From: Viridibacterium sediminicola
GTDB taxonomy: Bacteria; Pseudomonadota; Gammaproteobacteria; Burkholderiales; Rhodocyclaceae
Length of the DNA: 64,000 nt
Direction of reading: 5' to 3'
Assembly (NCBI RefSeq): GCF_039631295.1
Contig: NZ_JBDIVE010000008.1
Span: 124,001 to 188,000, forward strand
The notes below the pieces were generated by a model. It saw nothing but the letters and a program-made list of their open reading frames with translations, was not told where the DNA came from and did no database searches. This document shows positions 17,150 to 25,165 of this stretch, one piece after another (the stretch's first letter is position 1; every line of letters starts with the position of its first letter). Position numbers and translations under genes: made by a program.

Positions 17150-18139
17150 TCAGAAATCAGCAGGTTCCAGGGGTTCTTCTTCCATCGCGGCGATCTGTTC
17201 CTTGAGTTCGAGGATGCGATCCTGCCAGTAGCGCTGGCTGCCAAACCAGGGGAAGGCGCGCGGGAAGGCCGGGTCCAGCCAGCGACGGCCGATCCAGGCG
17301 GCGTAGTGGATCAGGCGCAGGGTGCGCAGCGCTTCGATCAGCTGCAGTTCGCGCAGGTCGAAATCGCGGAACTGGCGATAGCCGCGCAGCACGGCGCCCA
17401 GCTGCAGGGCGCGGGTGTCGCGCTCGCCGGCGAGCAGCAGCCACAGGTCCTGCACCGCCGGGCCCATGCAGCTATCGTCGAAATCGACAAAGCACGGCCC
17501 CTCGTCCCACAGCACATTGCCGGCATGGCAATCGCCGTGGATGCGCAACTGCTGCACCGCGCCGGTCTGCGCGAACAGCGCCTTGACGCCTTGCAAGGCG
17601 CGCTCTGCGGTGCCCAGCCAGGCGTCGCGGATGTCGGCGGGCAGTAAGTCTTGCGCAGCGATCCACTGCAGCGCCTCGCTGCCGAAGCGCTCGACGCTGA
17701 AAGTCTGGCGCACGCGGTAGTCCTGCTGCTCGCCGACGAGATGGCTGCGGGCGATGAAGCGGCCCATCCAGCGCAGGGTGTCCAGATCGCCCAGCTCCGG
17801 CGCACGGCCGCGCATGCGCGGGTAGAGCGCGAAGCGGAATTCGCCATGGCTGTGCAGGCTTTGCCCACCGAAGTTCAGGGGCGCCGCGACGGGAATTTCC
17901 GCTGCGGCCAGTTGCTGGGTGAAGGCATGCTCTTCGAGGATCGCCGCATCGCTCCAGCGTCCTGGCCGGTAGAACTTGGCGATCAGCGCTGGCGCATCTT
18001 CGATGCCGACCTGATAGACGCGGTTTTCGAAGCTGTTGAGCGCGTGCAGGCGCCCGTCGGTGCGCACGCCCAGACTGTCGATGGCGTCGAGCAGCGCATC
18101 GGGCATCAGTTGGGAAAATGGCTGTACAGCGTCGCTCAT
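17150..18139 (-). CDS. srkA: Stress response serine/threonine kinase SrkA (YihE)
   Basis: 329 aa, matching the E. coli SrkA length (328). Hallmarks of the aminoglycoside-phosphotransferase-like fold: SFENRVYQVG near residue 40, LIAKFYRPGRW with the nucleotide-binding Lys, and catalytic loop RIHGDCHAGNVLW (about 198-210) followed by FVDFDDSCMGP. SrkA counters programmed cell death after stress by phosphorylating target proteins. Operon with ychJ downstream. Upstream lies the MITE-like element at 18158-18428, whose left end starts 19 bp before the start codon; the srkA promoter may therefore lie within the element. Confidence 0.92.
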   Translation of the reverse strand: MSDAVQPFSQLMPDALLDAIDSLGVRTDGRLHALNSFENRVYQVGIEDAPALIAKFYRPGRWSDAAILEEHAFTQQLAAAEIPVAAPLNFGGQSLHSHGEFRFALYPRMRGRAPELGDLDTLRWMGRFIARSHLVGEQQDYRVRQTFSVERFGSEALQWIAAQDLLPADIRDAWLGTAERALQGVKALFAQTGAVQQLRIHGDCHAGNVLWDEGPCFVDFDDSCMGPAVQDLWLLLAGERDTRALQLGAVLRGYRQFRDFDLRELQLIEALRTLRLIHYAAWIGRRWLDPAFPRAFPWFGSQRYWQDRILELKEQIAAMEEEPLEPADF

Positions 18140-18157
18140 TACAGGCTTTCGGCTAGG

Positions 18158-18428
18158 TTAGGGCGTGTTCACAGTAGGCGAGGGGTTGCGCTCGCACGCA
18201 ATGGGTGCAGGGCAAGGCGCGGCGACGCTGGCAGGGTAGTCTCCTGGCGAGTCGCCGCAACGCAGCCATGCGCCCATTTCGTCCGAGCCCTTCGGGTTGA
18301 GGACTATGGCCTGCGCTACTGCGTTGCGCTCCTTGTGCGGGGGAACCACCCCGCACCGCGTCGCACGCCTTGTCCCGCAAGCCATAGTCCTCAACGCAAT
18401 CCCCTCGCCTACTGTGAACACGCCCTAA
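18158..18428. mobile_element. MITE-like element with perfect 28 bp terminal inverted repeats
   Basis: Arms 18158-18185 (TTAGGGCGTGTTC...) and 18401-18428 are exact reverse complements over 28 bp; with a one-base slip the match continues (TTGCG). If the end is set at GGGCG, both sides are flanked by TA, as expected for IS630/Tc1-like or some IS5-like TA target duplication. Nested inside are a second perfect 14 bp inverted repeat (18297-18310/18381-18394) and an 8 bp one (18335-18342/18349-18356). No credible transposase is encoded in 271 bp. It fills almost the whole 374 bp srkA/nfeD gap. A 13 bp copy of the outer end occurs at 49904-49916. Confidence 0.8.
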
Positions 18429-18513
18429 TTCCCGAGTGTACATGCTGTTGGAAATCTTGCAGGAGTAAGCTCTGGCTTGCGATCAATCCGGTCGCCTCGA
18501 AGGGAGTGCATGA

Positions 18514-18930
18514 ATGATTTATTTCTGGCTGATTGTGGCGGTGCTCGCCATCGTCTGCGAAATGTTGAGTGGCACTTTGTATCTTCTCGTCATCGGCCTT
18601 GCTGCCGCCTGCGCAGCCGGGCTCGCCTGGTTCGATCAAAGCCTGGTCTTGCAGCTCTTCGCTGCTGCGCTGCTGGCCTTGCTCGGCGGCCTGCTGGTGC
18701 GCAAATACCGCAGCCCGGCGCGTGCCGACATGGCCGCCGATCTGCACGGCAAGGCCGAGGTTGCCAGCATCGTGGCGCCGGGGCGCTTGCGTGTGCGCTG
18801 GCGTGGCACCGAGTGGGAGGCTGAATGCGCGATCGGCTCTGCTCTTGCGCCGGGCGATGCGGTGAGCATCCTCAGCCAGCAAGGCAATGTCCTGCAAGTG
18901 GTGGCGTTTGTGCCGCCCCAACAGCAATAA
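18514..18930 (+). CDS. NfeD-like membrane protein
   Basis: 138 aa. Two or three N-terminal membrane segments (MIYFWLIVAVLAIVCEMLSG, LYLLVIGLAAACAAGLAWF, LQLFAAALLALLGGLLV) followed by a small OB-fold-like C-terminal domain (GKAEVASIVAPGRLRVRWRG). The short NfeD form (NfeD1b/YbbK type) is nearly always adjacent to a stomatin/SPFH gene, as here, where it starts 36 bp upstream of one. The pair probably assembles membrane microdomain complexes. AGGGAG ribosome binding site. Confidence 0.9.
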   Translation: MIYFWLIVAVLAIVCEMLSGTLYLLVIGLAAACAAGLAWFDQSLVLQLFAAALLALLGGLLVRKYRSPARADMAADLHGKAEVASIVAPGRLRVRWRGTEWEAECAIGSALAPGDAVSILSQQGNVLQVVAFVPPQQQ

Positions 18931-18966
18931 GGCCGACCGGCCATCACATTACGGAGATTCTCGATC

Positions 18967-19887
18967 ATGATCCAAATCGCATTCGCCCTGGCCTTGCTGG
19001 TGGTGGTTTTCTTCTTCGTCGCCCAGGCGATCCGCATCGTGCCGCAGCAGACGGTGTTCATCGTCGAGCGCCTGGGCAAGTTCCACGAGCAACTGCATGC
19101 CGGTCTGCATTTCCTGGTGCCCTTTATCGACCGCGTGGCCTATCGTCACTCGATCAAGGAAGTGCCGATGGATGTCGCGCCGCAGATCTGCATCACCAAG
19201 GACAATACCCAGGTGCACATCGACGGCATCCTCTACTACCAGATCACCGATCCGCGCCTGGCGTCTTACGGCACCGCCAATTACGAGTTCGCCATCGAGC
19301 AGCTGGCCAAGACCATGCTGCGTTCGGAAGCGGGCAAGCGCGAGCTCGACCTGCTGCTCGAAGCGCGCAGCGAGATCAATCAGGCCGTTGTCGCGGCGCT
19401 TGACGAAGCCTCTGGCGCCTGGGGCGTCAAGGTGCTGCGCTATGAAGTGAAGGACATCACGCCGCCGGAGAGCATCCTGCAAGCCATGGAATTGCAGATC
19501 AAGGCGGTGCGCGAGAAGCGTGCGGTGATCGCGCGTTCCGAAGGCGAGCGGCAGGAGCAGATCAACCGTGCCGAGGGCGCCCAGCAGGCCGCGGTGATGA
19601 CGTCGGACGGCGAGCGTCAGGCGGCGATCAACCGTGCCGAGGGCGAGGCGCGTTCCATTGCGCTCGTCGCGGATGCTACGGCATCAGCGATTCGCGTCGT
19701 TGCCGCAGCAATCCAGAGCGACGGCGGCGACAAGGCCATCCAGCTCAAGGTCGCCGAGAAATACGTCGAATCTTTCGGCCAGATCGCCAAGACCGGCAAT
19801 ACGGTTGTCGTGCCGGCCGATCTGGGCAATATGGCCGGGCTGATCAGCGCGGCGATGAGCATTGTGGGCAACAAGCCGGCGAGCTGA
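18967..19887 (+). CDS. SPFH/stomatin-like membrane protein (QmcA/YbbK family)
   Basis: 306 aa. N-terminal membrane helix (FALALLVVVFFFVAQAIRIV), SPFH domain from about residue 25 (VPQQTVFIVERLGKFHEQL), then a coiled-coil rich in Glu/Arg/Ala (REKRAVIARSEGERQEQINR) with a repeated INRAEG motif at about 203 and 221. Stomatin-like proteins oligomerise at membranes and influence protease activity (FtsH/HflKC-like) and lipid domains. Forms an operon with nfeD upstream. ACGGAG ribosome binding site. Confidence 0.92.
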   Translation: MIQIAFALALLVVVFFFVAQAIRIVPQQTVFIVERLGKFHEQLHAGLHFLVPFIDRVAYRHSIKEVPMDVAPQICITKDNTQVHIDGILYYQITDPRLASYGTANYEFAIEQLAKTMLRSEAGKRELDLLLEARSEINQAVVAALDEASGAWGVKVLRYEVKDITPPESILQAMELQIKAVREKRAVIARSEGERQEQINRAEGAQQAAVMTSDGERQAAINRAEGEARSIALVADATASAIRVVAAAIQSDGGDKAIQLKVAEKYVESFGQIAKTGNTVVVPADLGNMAGLISAAMSIVGNKPAS

Positions 19888-19900
19888 TCGAAGCCGGCGG

Positions 19901-19921
19901 GCGGGCGCAAGCTGCGCCCGC
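19901..19921. terminator. GC-rich hairpin, convergent terminator
   Basis: GCGGGCGCA-AGC-TGCGCCCGC, perfect 9 bp stem with 3 nt loop, directly after the SPFH stop and touching the 3' end of the convergent coiled-coil gene. No T-tract in either direction. Confidence 0.5.
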
Positions 19922-19922
19922 T

Positions 19923-20417
19923 TCAGCCGCCAGCGAGCAGGGAGGCCACCGCGCTGCTTTGCTCGGCGCTGAGCTTGAGTTCCTTGACCAGCTTGCCCAG
20001 CGAACCGGTGGCCGTGGTGATGGCACCCGACATGGCCTGGATCTGTGAGCGCAGCGCCTGCACGGCGGCGTTTTTCTGCTCTTCCGTCTGGTTTTGCGCC
20101 GACTCGGCGGCAGCCAGCTTTTCTTGCAGCTGTTTGAGCTGCTCTTTCAGCTGACGAATCTGCTTGATGCTGTTCTTGATTGAATCGGGCAAGTCGGCCT
20201 TGTCGACATCCTCGTTGGCATTTTTCTTCGCCCCGGCTTTCTTGCTGTCGGCGCTCGCCATGAGGAGCCCCATCGACGAGAGGCTCACGCGCACGCTGCC
20301 CTTGTCAGCCTTGGTGCTTGTGCTTTGATCGAGCTTGGGAAGCGCTGATACCGGCAGGCTCGCGGTGATGCTGCTGTCGAATGATGTGTCGATGCTCGTG
20401 CTGGAGATCGGATTCAT
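19923..20417 (-). CDS. Hypothetical coiled-coil protein, FlxA-like
   Basis: 164 aa. N-terminal 55 residues are Ser/Thr-rich and low in structure; residues 75-130 form a strong coiled coil (SIKQIRQLKEQLKQLQEKLA), and the C terminus is Ala/Ser/Leu-rich. No signal peptide or membrane segment. The pattern resembles FlxA-like proteins, small helical proteins of unknown function in flagellated proteobacteria, but this is a loose similarity. Convergent with the SPFH gene; its start is 94 bp from the SDR 3' end. Confidence 0.75.
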   Translation of the reverse strand: MNPISSTSIDTSFDSSITASLPVSALPKLDQSTSTKADKGSVRVSLSSMGLLMASADSKKAGAKKNANEDVDKADLPDSIKNSIKQIRQLKEQLKQLQEKLAAAESAQNQTEEQKNAAVQALRSQIQAMSGAITTATGSLGKLVKELKLSAEQSSAVASLLAGG

Positions 20418-20511
20418 GGCTTTACAAGACAGTCGTTACTGCCAGGCTTAACGGCAGCCTGGCCGCATTTCTGAAGCCAGGCCGGATCGTGCGAGGAGGC
20501 TTCAAGCATGC

Positions 20512-21300
20512 TCAAGGCATGTATTGCCCGCCATTCACATCGAGGATCTGCCCGGTGATGTAGCCGCTCATCGCGTGCGAGGCGAAGAACAGGAAGGCGG
20601 GTGCCATTTCTTCAGCCTTGCCGAAGCGCCCGAGCGGGATGCCGTTGCTGATGCGCTGGCGTACTTCATCGTTCTTGTCGGCGTGGAAGGCGGTGTCCAC
20701 GGTGCCGGGCGAGACGATGTTGAAGCGGATGTCGTCTTGTGTGTGGTAATCGACCCAGTTCTTGTGGATGTTGTGCAGCCAGGCTTTGGCCGCGCCGTAG
20801 AGCGAGGCGCCGGGGCCGCCGCCGGTGTGGCCGGCGATTGAGCCGACCGAGATCACGCTGGCGCTCTGGCCGCTGGCCTTGGCCGAGGCGCGCAGATGCG
20901 GCAGGGCGGCGCGGGTGGTCATCAGCACCGAGCGCATGTTGAGATCATTGACGGCGTCGAAGAAGGCGTCGTCGATCTCGGGCAGCGGCTTGCGGCCGAC
21001 CAGACCGCCGGCGTTGTTGATCAGCACGTCGATGCCGCCGAAGCGGGCGACGAAATCGTCGACGAGCTTGGCGCAAGCTGCGCTGTCAGCGAGGTCGGCA
21101 GCGAAGAATTCGGCTTCGCCACCATCCTTGCGCAGGTCTTGCAGGATCTCGGCGAGCTCGGCAGGCGCGCGGCGCGCGTTGAGACCGACGTGCGCGCCCT
21201 GGGCAGCGAAGGCGCGTGCTGCAGCCAGGCCGATGCCCATGCTGGAGCCGGTGATGAGGACACGTTTGTGGGCAAGATCGGGGAAGTGGGCAGCGCTCAT
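20512..21300 (-). CDS. SDR-family NAD(P)-dependent oxidoreductase
   Basis: 262 aa classical short-chain dehydrogenase. Rossmann motif TGSSMGIGLAAARA near residue 17 (TGxxxGIG), NNAG near 94, catalytic Ser in SVGSIAGHTGG and a Tyr-Lys pair in SLYGAAKAWLH. C-terminal SGYITGQILDVNGGQY is typical. Substrate not deducible; the sequence resembles fabG-like and gluconate/aldose-type SDRs. Divergent from edd across a 130 bp gap, which hints at a link to sugar acid metabolism but does not prove it. Confidence 0.88.
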   Translation of the reverse strand: MSAAHFPDLAHKRVLITGSSMGIGLAAARAFAAQGAHVGLNARRAPAELAEILQDLRKDGGEAEFFAADLADSAACAKLVDDFVARFGGIDVLINNAGGLVGRKPLPEIDDAFFDAVNDLNMRSVLMTTRAALPHLRASAKASGQSASVISVGSIAGHTGGGPGASLYGAAKAWLHNIHKNWVDYHTQDDIRFNIVSPGTVDTAFHADKNDEVRQRISNGIPLGRFGKAEEMAPAFLFFASHAMSGYITGQILDVNGGQYMP

Positions 21301-21430
21301 GGTGTGCAGAGGATGTCTGTAGAGGAATGCCGCAATCTACCATTCACGCGCGGTGTGGGGTAAGTCACGGTAAGCTATGGCATGGGCTTCGCTTGCCCAC
21401 TTTCGTTCCGATTCATACCGAGGTGTCCCC

Positions 21431-23254
21431 ATGTCCGTTCATGCCAAGATCGCTGCCGCGACCGAAACCATCATCGAGCGCAGCCGCGAACGTCGCGCGC
21501 GCTATCTGGCGCGGCTCGATGCAGCCATCCCCGGCTCGCCTTATCGTGGCCAGCTTGGCTGTACCAATCTGGCGCATGGCTTTGCGGCCAGTCCGGCCGA
21601 TGACAAGTTCCGCATCAAGACGATCAAGGCGCCCAATCTGGGCATCATCACCGCTTACAACGACATGCTCTCGGCGCACCAGCCGTTTGGCGACTACCCG
21701 GAGCTGATCAAGGCGGCCGCGCGCGAAGTCGGCGCCACAGCGCAGGTTGCGGGCGGCGTGCCGGCAATGTGCGATGGCATCACCCAGGGTCAGCCGGGCA
21801 TGGAGCTGTCGCTGTTCTCGCGCGACGTGATCGCCATGAGCACGGCGATCAGCCTCTCGCACAATATGTTCGATGCCGGCCTATGCCTGGGCGTCTGCGA
21901 CAAGATCGTGCCGGGTCTGCTGATGGGCGCGCTGCGCTTTGCGCATCTGCCCTTCATCTTCGTGCCCGCCGGCCCGATGCCGACCGGCATCTCCAATGAC
22001 CAGAAAGCCAAGGTGCGCCAGCAGTACGCGGCGGGCGAAGTTGGCCAGGACGCCTTGCTCGAAAGTGAGGCACAGTCCTACCACGCGGCGGGTACCTGCA
22101 CCTTTTATGGCACCGCCAACAGCAACCAGATGCTGATGGAAATCATGGGTCTGCACCTGCCGGGCAGCGCCTTCGTGCCGCCGGGCACAGCGCTGCGCGA
22201 AGCGCTGACGCGTGCGGCGACCCAGCGCGCGGTGGAGATCACCGTCGGCAAGCCGGATTTCGCGCCGATCGGTCGCGTGGTCGATGAACGCGCCGTGGTC
22301 AATGGCATCGTCGGCCTGCTGGCTACCGGCGGCTCGACCAATCACACCATGCACCTGGTCGCTGCAGCACGCGCGGCCGGCATCCTCATCGACTGGAGCG
22401 ATTTTGAAGCGCTCTCGCATGTCGTGCCGCTGCTCGCCAAGGTGTACCCGAACGGCAAGGCCGACGTGAACCAGTTCCACGCCGCAGGCGGCATCGGCTG
22501 GGTGATCCGCGAACTGCTCGATGCGGGCCTGCTGCACGAAGACGTGCAGACGGTGGTCGGCAACAGCCTGCGCCCCTACGCCACGGCGCCGCGCCTGGAA
22601 GGCACGACCCTGGGCTGGCACGCGCTGCCGCAACAAAGCGGTGATGAGGGCATTCTCGCGCCGGTCAGCAAGCCTTTCAGCGCTGACGGCGGTCTGCGCC
22701 TCCTGCAGGGCAATCTGGGCCGTGCGGTGATCAAGGTCTCGGCGGTCAAGCCCGAGCATCGCAAGATCACGGCGCCGGCGCGCGTGTTTGAAAGTCAGGA
22801 CGCTTACCTCGCGGCTGCGCGCGCCAAGCAGCTTGAATGCGACTTCATCGCCGTGCTGCGCTTCCAGGGCCCGAAGGCGATTGGCATGCCCGAGCTGCAC
22901 CAGCTCACGCCGACGCTCGCCAATCTGCAGGACAAGGGCTTCAAGGTTGCGCTGGTGACCGATGGCCGCATGTCGGGCGCTTCCGGCAAGGTGCCGGCGG
23001 CGATCCATGTCTCGCCCGAAGCGGCGGCTGGCGGCCCGCTGGCCCGCGTCAAGGATGGCGATCTGATCGAGCTCGATGCGGACACGGGCAGCCTGCGCTT
23101 CCTCGGCGAGCAGGCCGAATTCGATCAGCGCACGGCGGCGACGTTTGACTTGACAGCCATGCAGTACGGCATGGGCCGCGACATGTTCGGCCATTTGCGT
23201 GCCTGCGTGAGTGCGGCGGAAGAAGGCGCTTCGGTGCTGACCTTGGAAGACTGA
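21431..23254 (+). CDS. edd: 6-phosphogluconate dehydratase (Entner-Doudoroff)
   Basis: 607 aa from ATG 21431 (GAGGTG upstream; family length about 603-610). IlvD/Edd superfamily: GCTNLAHGFAA near residue 40 is Edd-specific, and cysteines in the AMCDGITQG and LGVCDKI segments are those that ligate the [4Fe-4S] cluster. DGRMSGASGKVPAAIHVSPE is the family C-terminal signature. Converts 6-phosphogluconate to KDPG in the cytoplasm. Neither eda, zwf nor pgl is adjacent, so the pathway is dispersed. IlvD is excluded by the length and the N-terminal block. Confidence 0.94.
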   Translation: MSVHAKIAAATETIIERSRERRARYLARLDAAIPGSPYRGQLGCTNLAHGFAASPADDKFRIKTIKAPNLGIITAYNDMLSAHQPFGDYPELIKAAAREVGATAQVAGGVPAMCDGITQGQPGMELSLFSRDVIAMSTAISLSHNMFDAGLCLGVCDKIVPGLLMGALRFAHLPFIFVPAGPMPTGISNDQKAKVRQQYAAGEVGQDALLESEAQSYHAAGTCTFYGTANSNQMLMEIMGLHLPGSAFVPPGTALREALTRAATQRAVEITVGKPDFAPIGRVVDERAVVNGIVGLLATGGSTNHTMHLVAAARAAGILIDWSDFEALSHVVPLLAKVYPNGKADVNQFHAAGGIGWVIRELLDAGLLHEDVQTVVGNSLRPYATAPRLEGTTLGWHALPQQSGDEGILAPVSKPFSADGGLRLLQGNLGRAVIKVSAVKPEHRKITAPARVFESQDAYLAAARAKQLECDFIAVLRFQGPKAIGMPELHQLTPTLANLQDKGFKVALVTDGRMSGASGKVPAAIHVSPEAAAGGPLARVKDGDLIELDADTGSLRFLGEQAEFDQRTAATFDLTAMQYGMGRDMFGHLRACVSAAEEGASVLTLED

Positions 23255-23261
23255 GGTCCGC

Positions 23262-24083
23262 TCAGGCTGGCCTTGCCGGGCGTCGCGAGCGATGCAGCAA
23301 GGCCGGCCAACTGAGCACCCAGGTGTAGAGCGCACCGAACATCAGTACATCAAGCAGCGGCCCGCAGGCGAGGAACAGCAGCGGGATCACGGCGGTGCTC
23401 AGCTGGCTGATCAGCAGGCAGTGCAGCACCAGCTTGAGCGGCAGGCTGAGGATCTGGTAGGCGATGATCAGCAGCGTGGCGAGCAGGCGGTTGAACAGCC
23501 GCCGTTCGCTGAGGTAGTAGCCGGCGGCCAGCAGGCTGGGCGTGAGCAGCAGCCACAGCAGCGAAAAATCCACCAGTGATTGCGTGTGACGCAGAACGTC
23601 CCAGCTGTAGTGATCAGCTTGCAGCTTGATCAGTGCGAGGCTGATGCCATGCGTCACGCACAGTGCTTGCACGACCAGGCGCGCCGGAGTGCTGCGCATG
23701 GCCAGCGCGAAGCAGAACACGCCGGTGATGATCACCGCATGCAGGCTGAGTACGAACCAGTCGGCAGCGGCCACGCTGATATCCAGGCCGAAGCGCATGG
23801 CCAGGGGCAGTTGTCGCAGCAAGAGTTCGTCTTCGACCAGCGACAGTTCAATCGAGAGTGCGCGCAAGAGCTGGGTGCTCAGCTGCGCCTGAAGCTGGCT
23901 GATTGAAGGCAGGGCCAGCAGCAGCATGAGGCTGATGAACAGCGCCAGCAATACCGCCTGGGCAGCGCGGCGGCCGGGCGTCAGGGGCGGCGTCTTGCTG
24001 CGCAGCGCACGCAGGCGGCCGGTGGCGGCCATCAGCGCCGAGCTTTGTTCGTCTGCCGGTTCGAGTGAGTGAGGGCCGTTCAT
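23262..24083 (-). CDS. Hypothetical polytopic membrane protein of the GT/bactofilin unit
   Basis: 273 aa with about six hydrophobic segments (e.g. AQAVLLALFISLMLLLALPS, WFVLSLHAVIITGVFCFALA, FSLLWLLLTPSLLAAGYYLS) and a short charged N terminus of about 38 residues. No motif I recognise. The start overlaps the stop of the bactofilin-like gene by 4 bp (ATGA), so it is the third gene of a coupled unit with that gene and the degenerate glycosyltransferase. The context suggests a role in envelope polymer assembly or anchoring; function unknown. Confidence 0.8.
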   Translation of the reverse strand: MNGPHSLEPADEQSSALMAATGRLRALRSKTPPLTPGRRAAQAVLLALFISLMLLLALPSISQLQAQLSTQLLRALSIELSLVEDELLLRQLPLAMRFGLDISVAAADWFVLSLHAVIITGVFCFALAMRSTPARLVVQALCVTHGISLALIKLQADHYSWDVLRHTQSLVDFSLLWLLLTPSLLAAGYYLSERRLFNRLLATLLIIAYQILSLPLKLVLHCLLISQLSTAVIPLLFLACGPLLDVLMFGALYTWVLSWPALLHRSRRPARPA

Positions 24084-25165
24084 GTGCGGGCGCTCTCGGC
24101 ACAGACTTCGCCGCGCTGGATGGCATGAATCGCACCATGCACGATGCAGCCCTCGTGGATCTGCAGCTGGCGGGCGATGATTGTACTGGGCCGGTTCGGC
24201 GTGCCGACGATGGTTTGACTGCCCAGGCTCAGACTACCTGCGCAGCGAATCGGCCCGGCCAGCAGGCAGCATTCGCCGACGCGCATCTCGGCATCGCATT
24301 GGATGGCGCCGTGGATGTAGGCGTCGTGATGCACCACTAGTTCGCCCATCACATGCAGCTCGCCCCGTAACTGGCTGCCGGTGCCGACCAGCAGCGAGCC
24401 ATTGACGATCAGGCGCGCCTTGAGCTGGCGTGCCGGCGGAATGCTCAGATCGCCGTCGACCAGCCAGCGGCCATCGCTCATCTGGCGGGCATGCGCGGGT
24501 AGCTGCATTTCCAGGCAGCGCAGCGGCGCCGCCGGGCGGCGCTGGCCGAAGCTGTGGCCAAAGCGGATCCGCGCCGAGAGCAGGCGCTCGAAGCGGGCAC
24601 GGCGGGCCAGCACGATCTCCTGCCCGGCGCTGGCACAGCCGGCGAGAATGGCGCCTTCGGCTACATCGAGGCGATTGCCGGCGTGAATCCACTGGCGCAC
24701 GCGTGCCCGCGGGCCGATGACTGCATCGCGCCCGGCCAGTGCGGTGCGCAGCACCACGTTGTGGGCGATGTTCAGCCGCGCCTGGGCATAGACCAGGCGA
24801 TCGCAGATCAGCTCGCCGGGAATGTCCAGATGGCCCACCGCGAGCAACTGGGTGCGCAGACGCCGTGTCGAGATCTGCAGGTGCTCGGACAGGTAATCAT
24901 GCGGACCGAGGATCATGAACAATGCGCCGTCCTCACGCGCGCCACGGATCAGGCCGTCGCGTTCGGCGTGTTGCAGCAGATCGCTGAAACTCTCCTGCAC
25001 GCGCTGCAGGCTGGCCCGCGCCGGAGCATCCCAGGCCGCGCCGATGGGCCAGATGCGCTCGCCAGCGACCGCTACGCCAGCGCGCCAGCGCGATAGCAGC
25101 GGCCACAGCGGCAGCAGCAAGAACAGCAGGGCAAGCGGCAGGAAGCTGGCGGCCAGCAGACTCAT
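24080..25165 (-). CDS. Bactofilin-like polymer-forming protein with N-terminal membrane anchor
   Basis: 361 aa from ATG 25165, which overlaps the upstream stop by 4 bp (ATGA); the frame runs further upstream but that part is out-of-frame coding of the glycosyltransferase. One membrane helix at residues 2-28 (LLAASFLPLALLFLLLPLWP), then about 80 residues of mixed helix, then two blocks of short beta-helix-type repeats rich in V/I/L-x-G (LIVNGSLLVGTGSQLRGELH, MGELVVHHDAYIHGAIQCDA) as in polymer-forming cytoskeletal proteins. Membrane-anchored, with the repeats probably facing the cytoplasm or periplasm (topology uncertain). Confidence 0.78.
   Translation of the reverse strand: MSLLAASFLPLALLFLLLPLWPLLSRWRAGVAVAGERIWPIGAAWDAPARASLQRVQESFSDLLQHAERDGLIRGAREDGALFMILGPHDYLSEHLQISTRRLRTQLLAVGHLDIPGELICDRLVYAQARLNIAHNVVLRTALAGRDAVIGPRARVRQWIHAGNRLDVAEGAILAGCASAGQEIVLARRARFERLLSARIRFGHSFGQRRPAAPLRCLEMQLPAHARQMSDGRWLVDGDLSIPPARQLKARLIVNGSLLVGTGSQLRGELHVMGELVVHHDAYIHGAIQCDAEMRVGECCLLAGPIRCAGSLSLGSQTIVGTPNRPSTIIARQLQIHEGCIVHGAIHAIQRGEVCAESART

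Noticed and set aside
18153..18443. Small frames within the MITE-like element
   Set aside because: They arise from the inverted repeats; both strands give related nonsense peptides.
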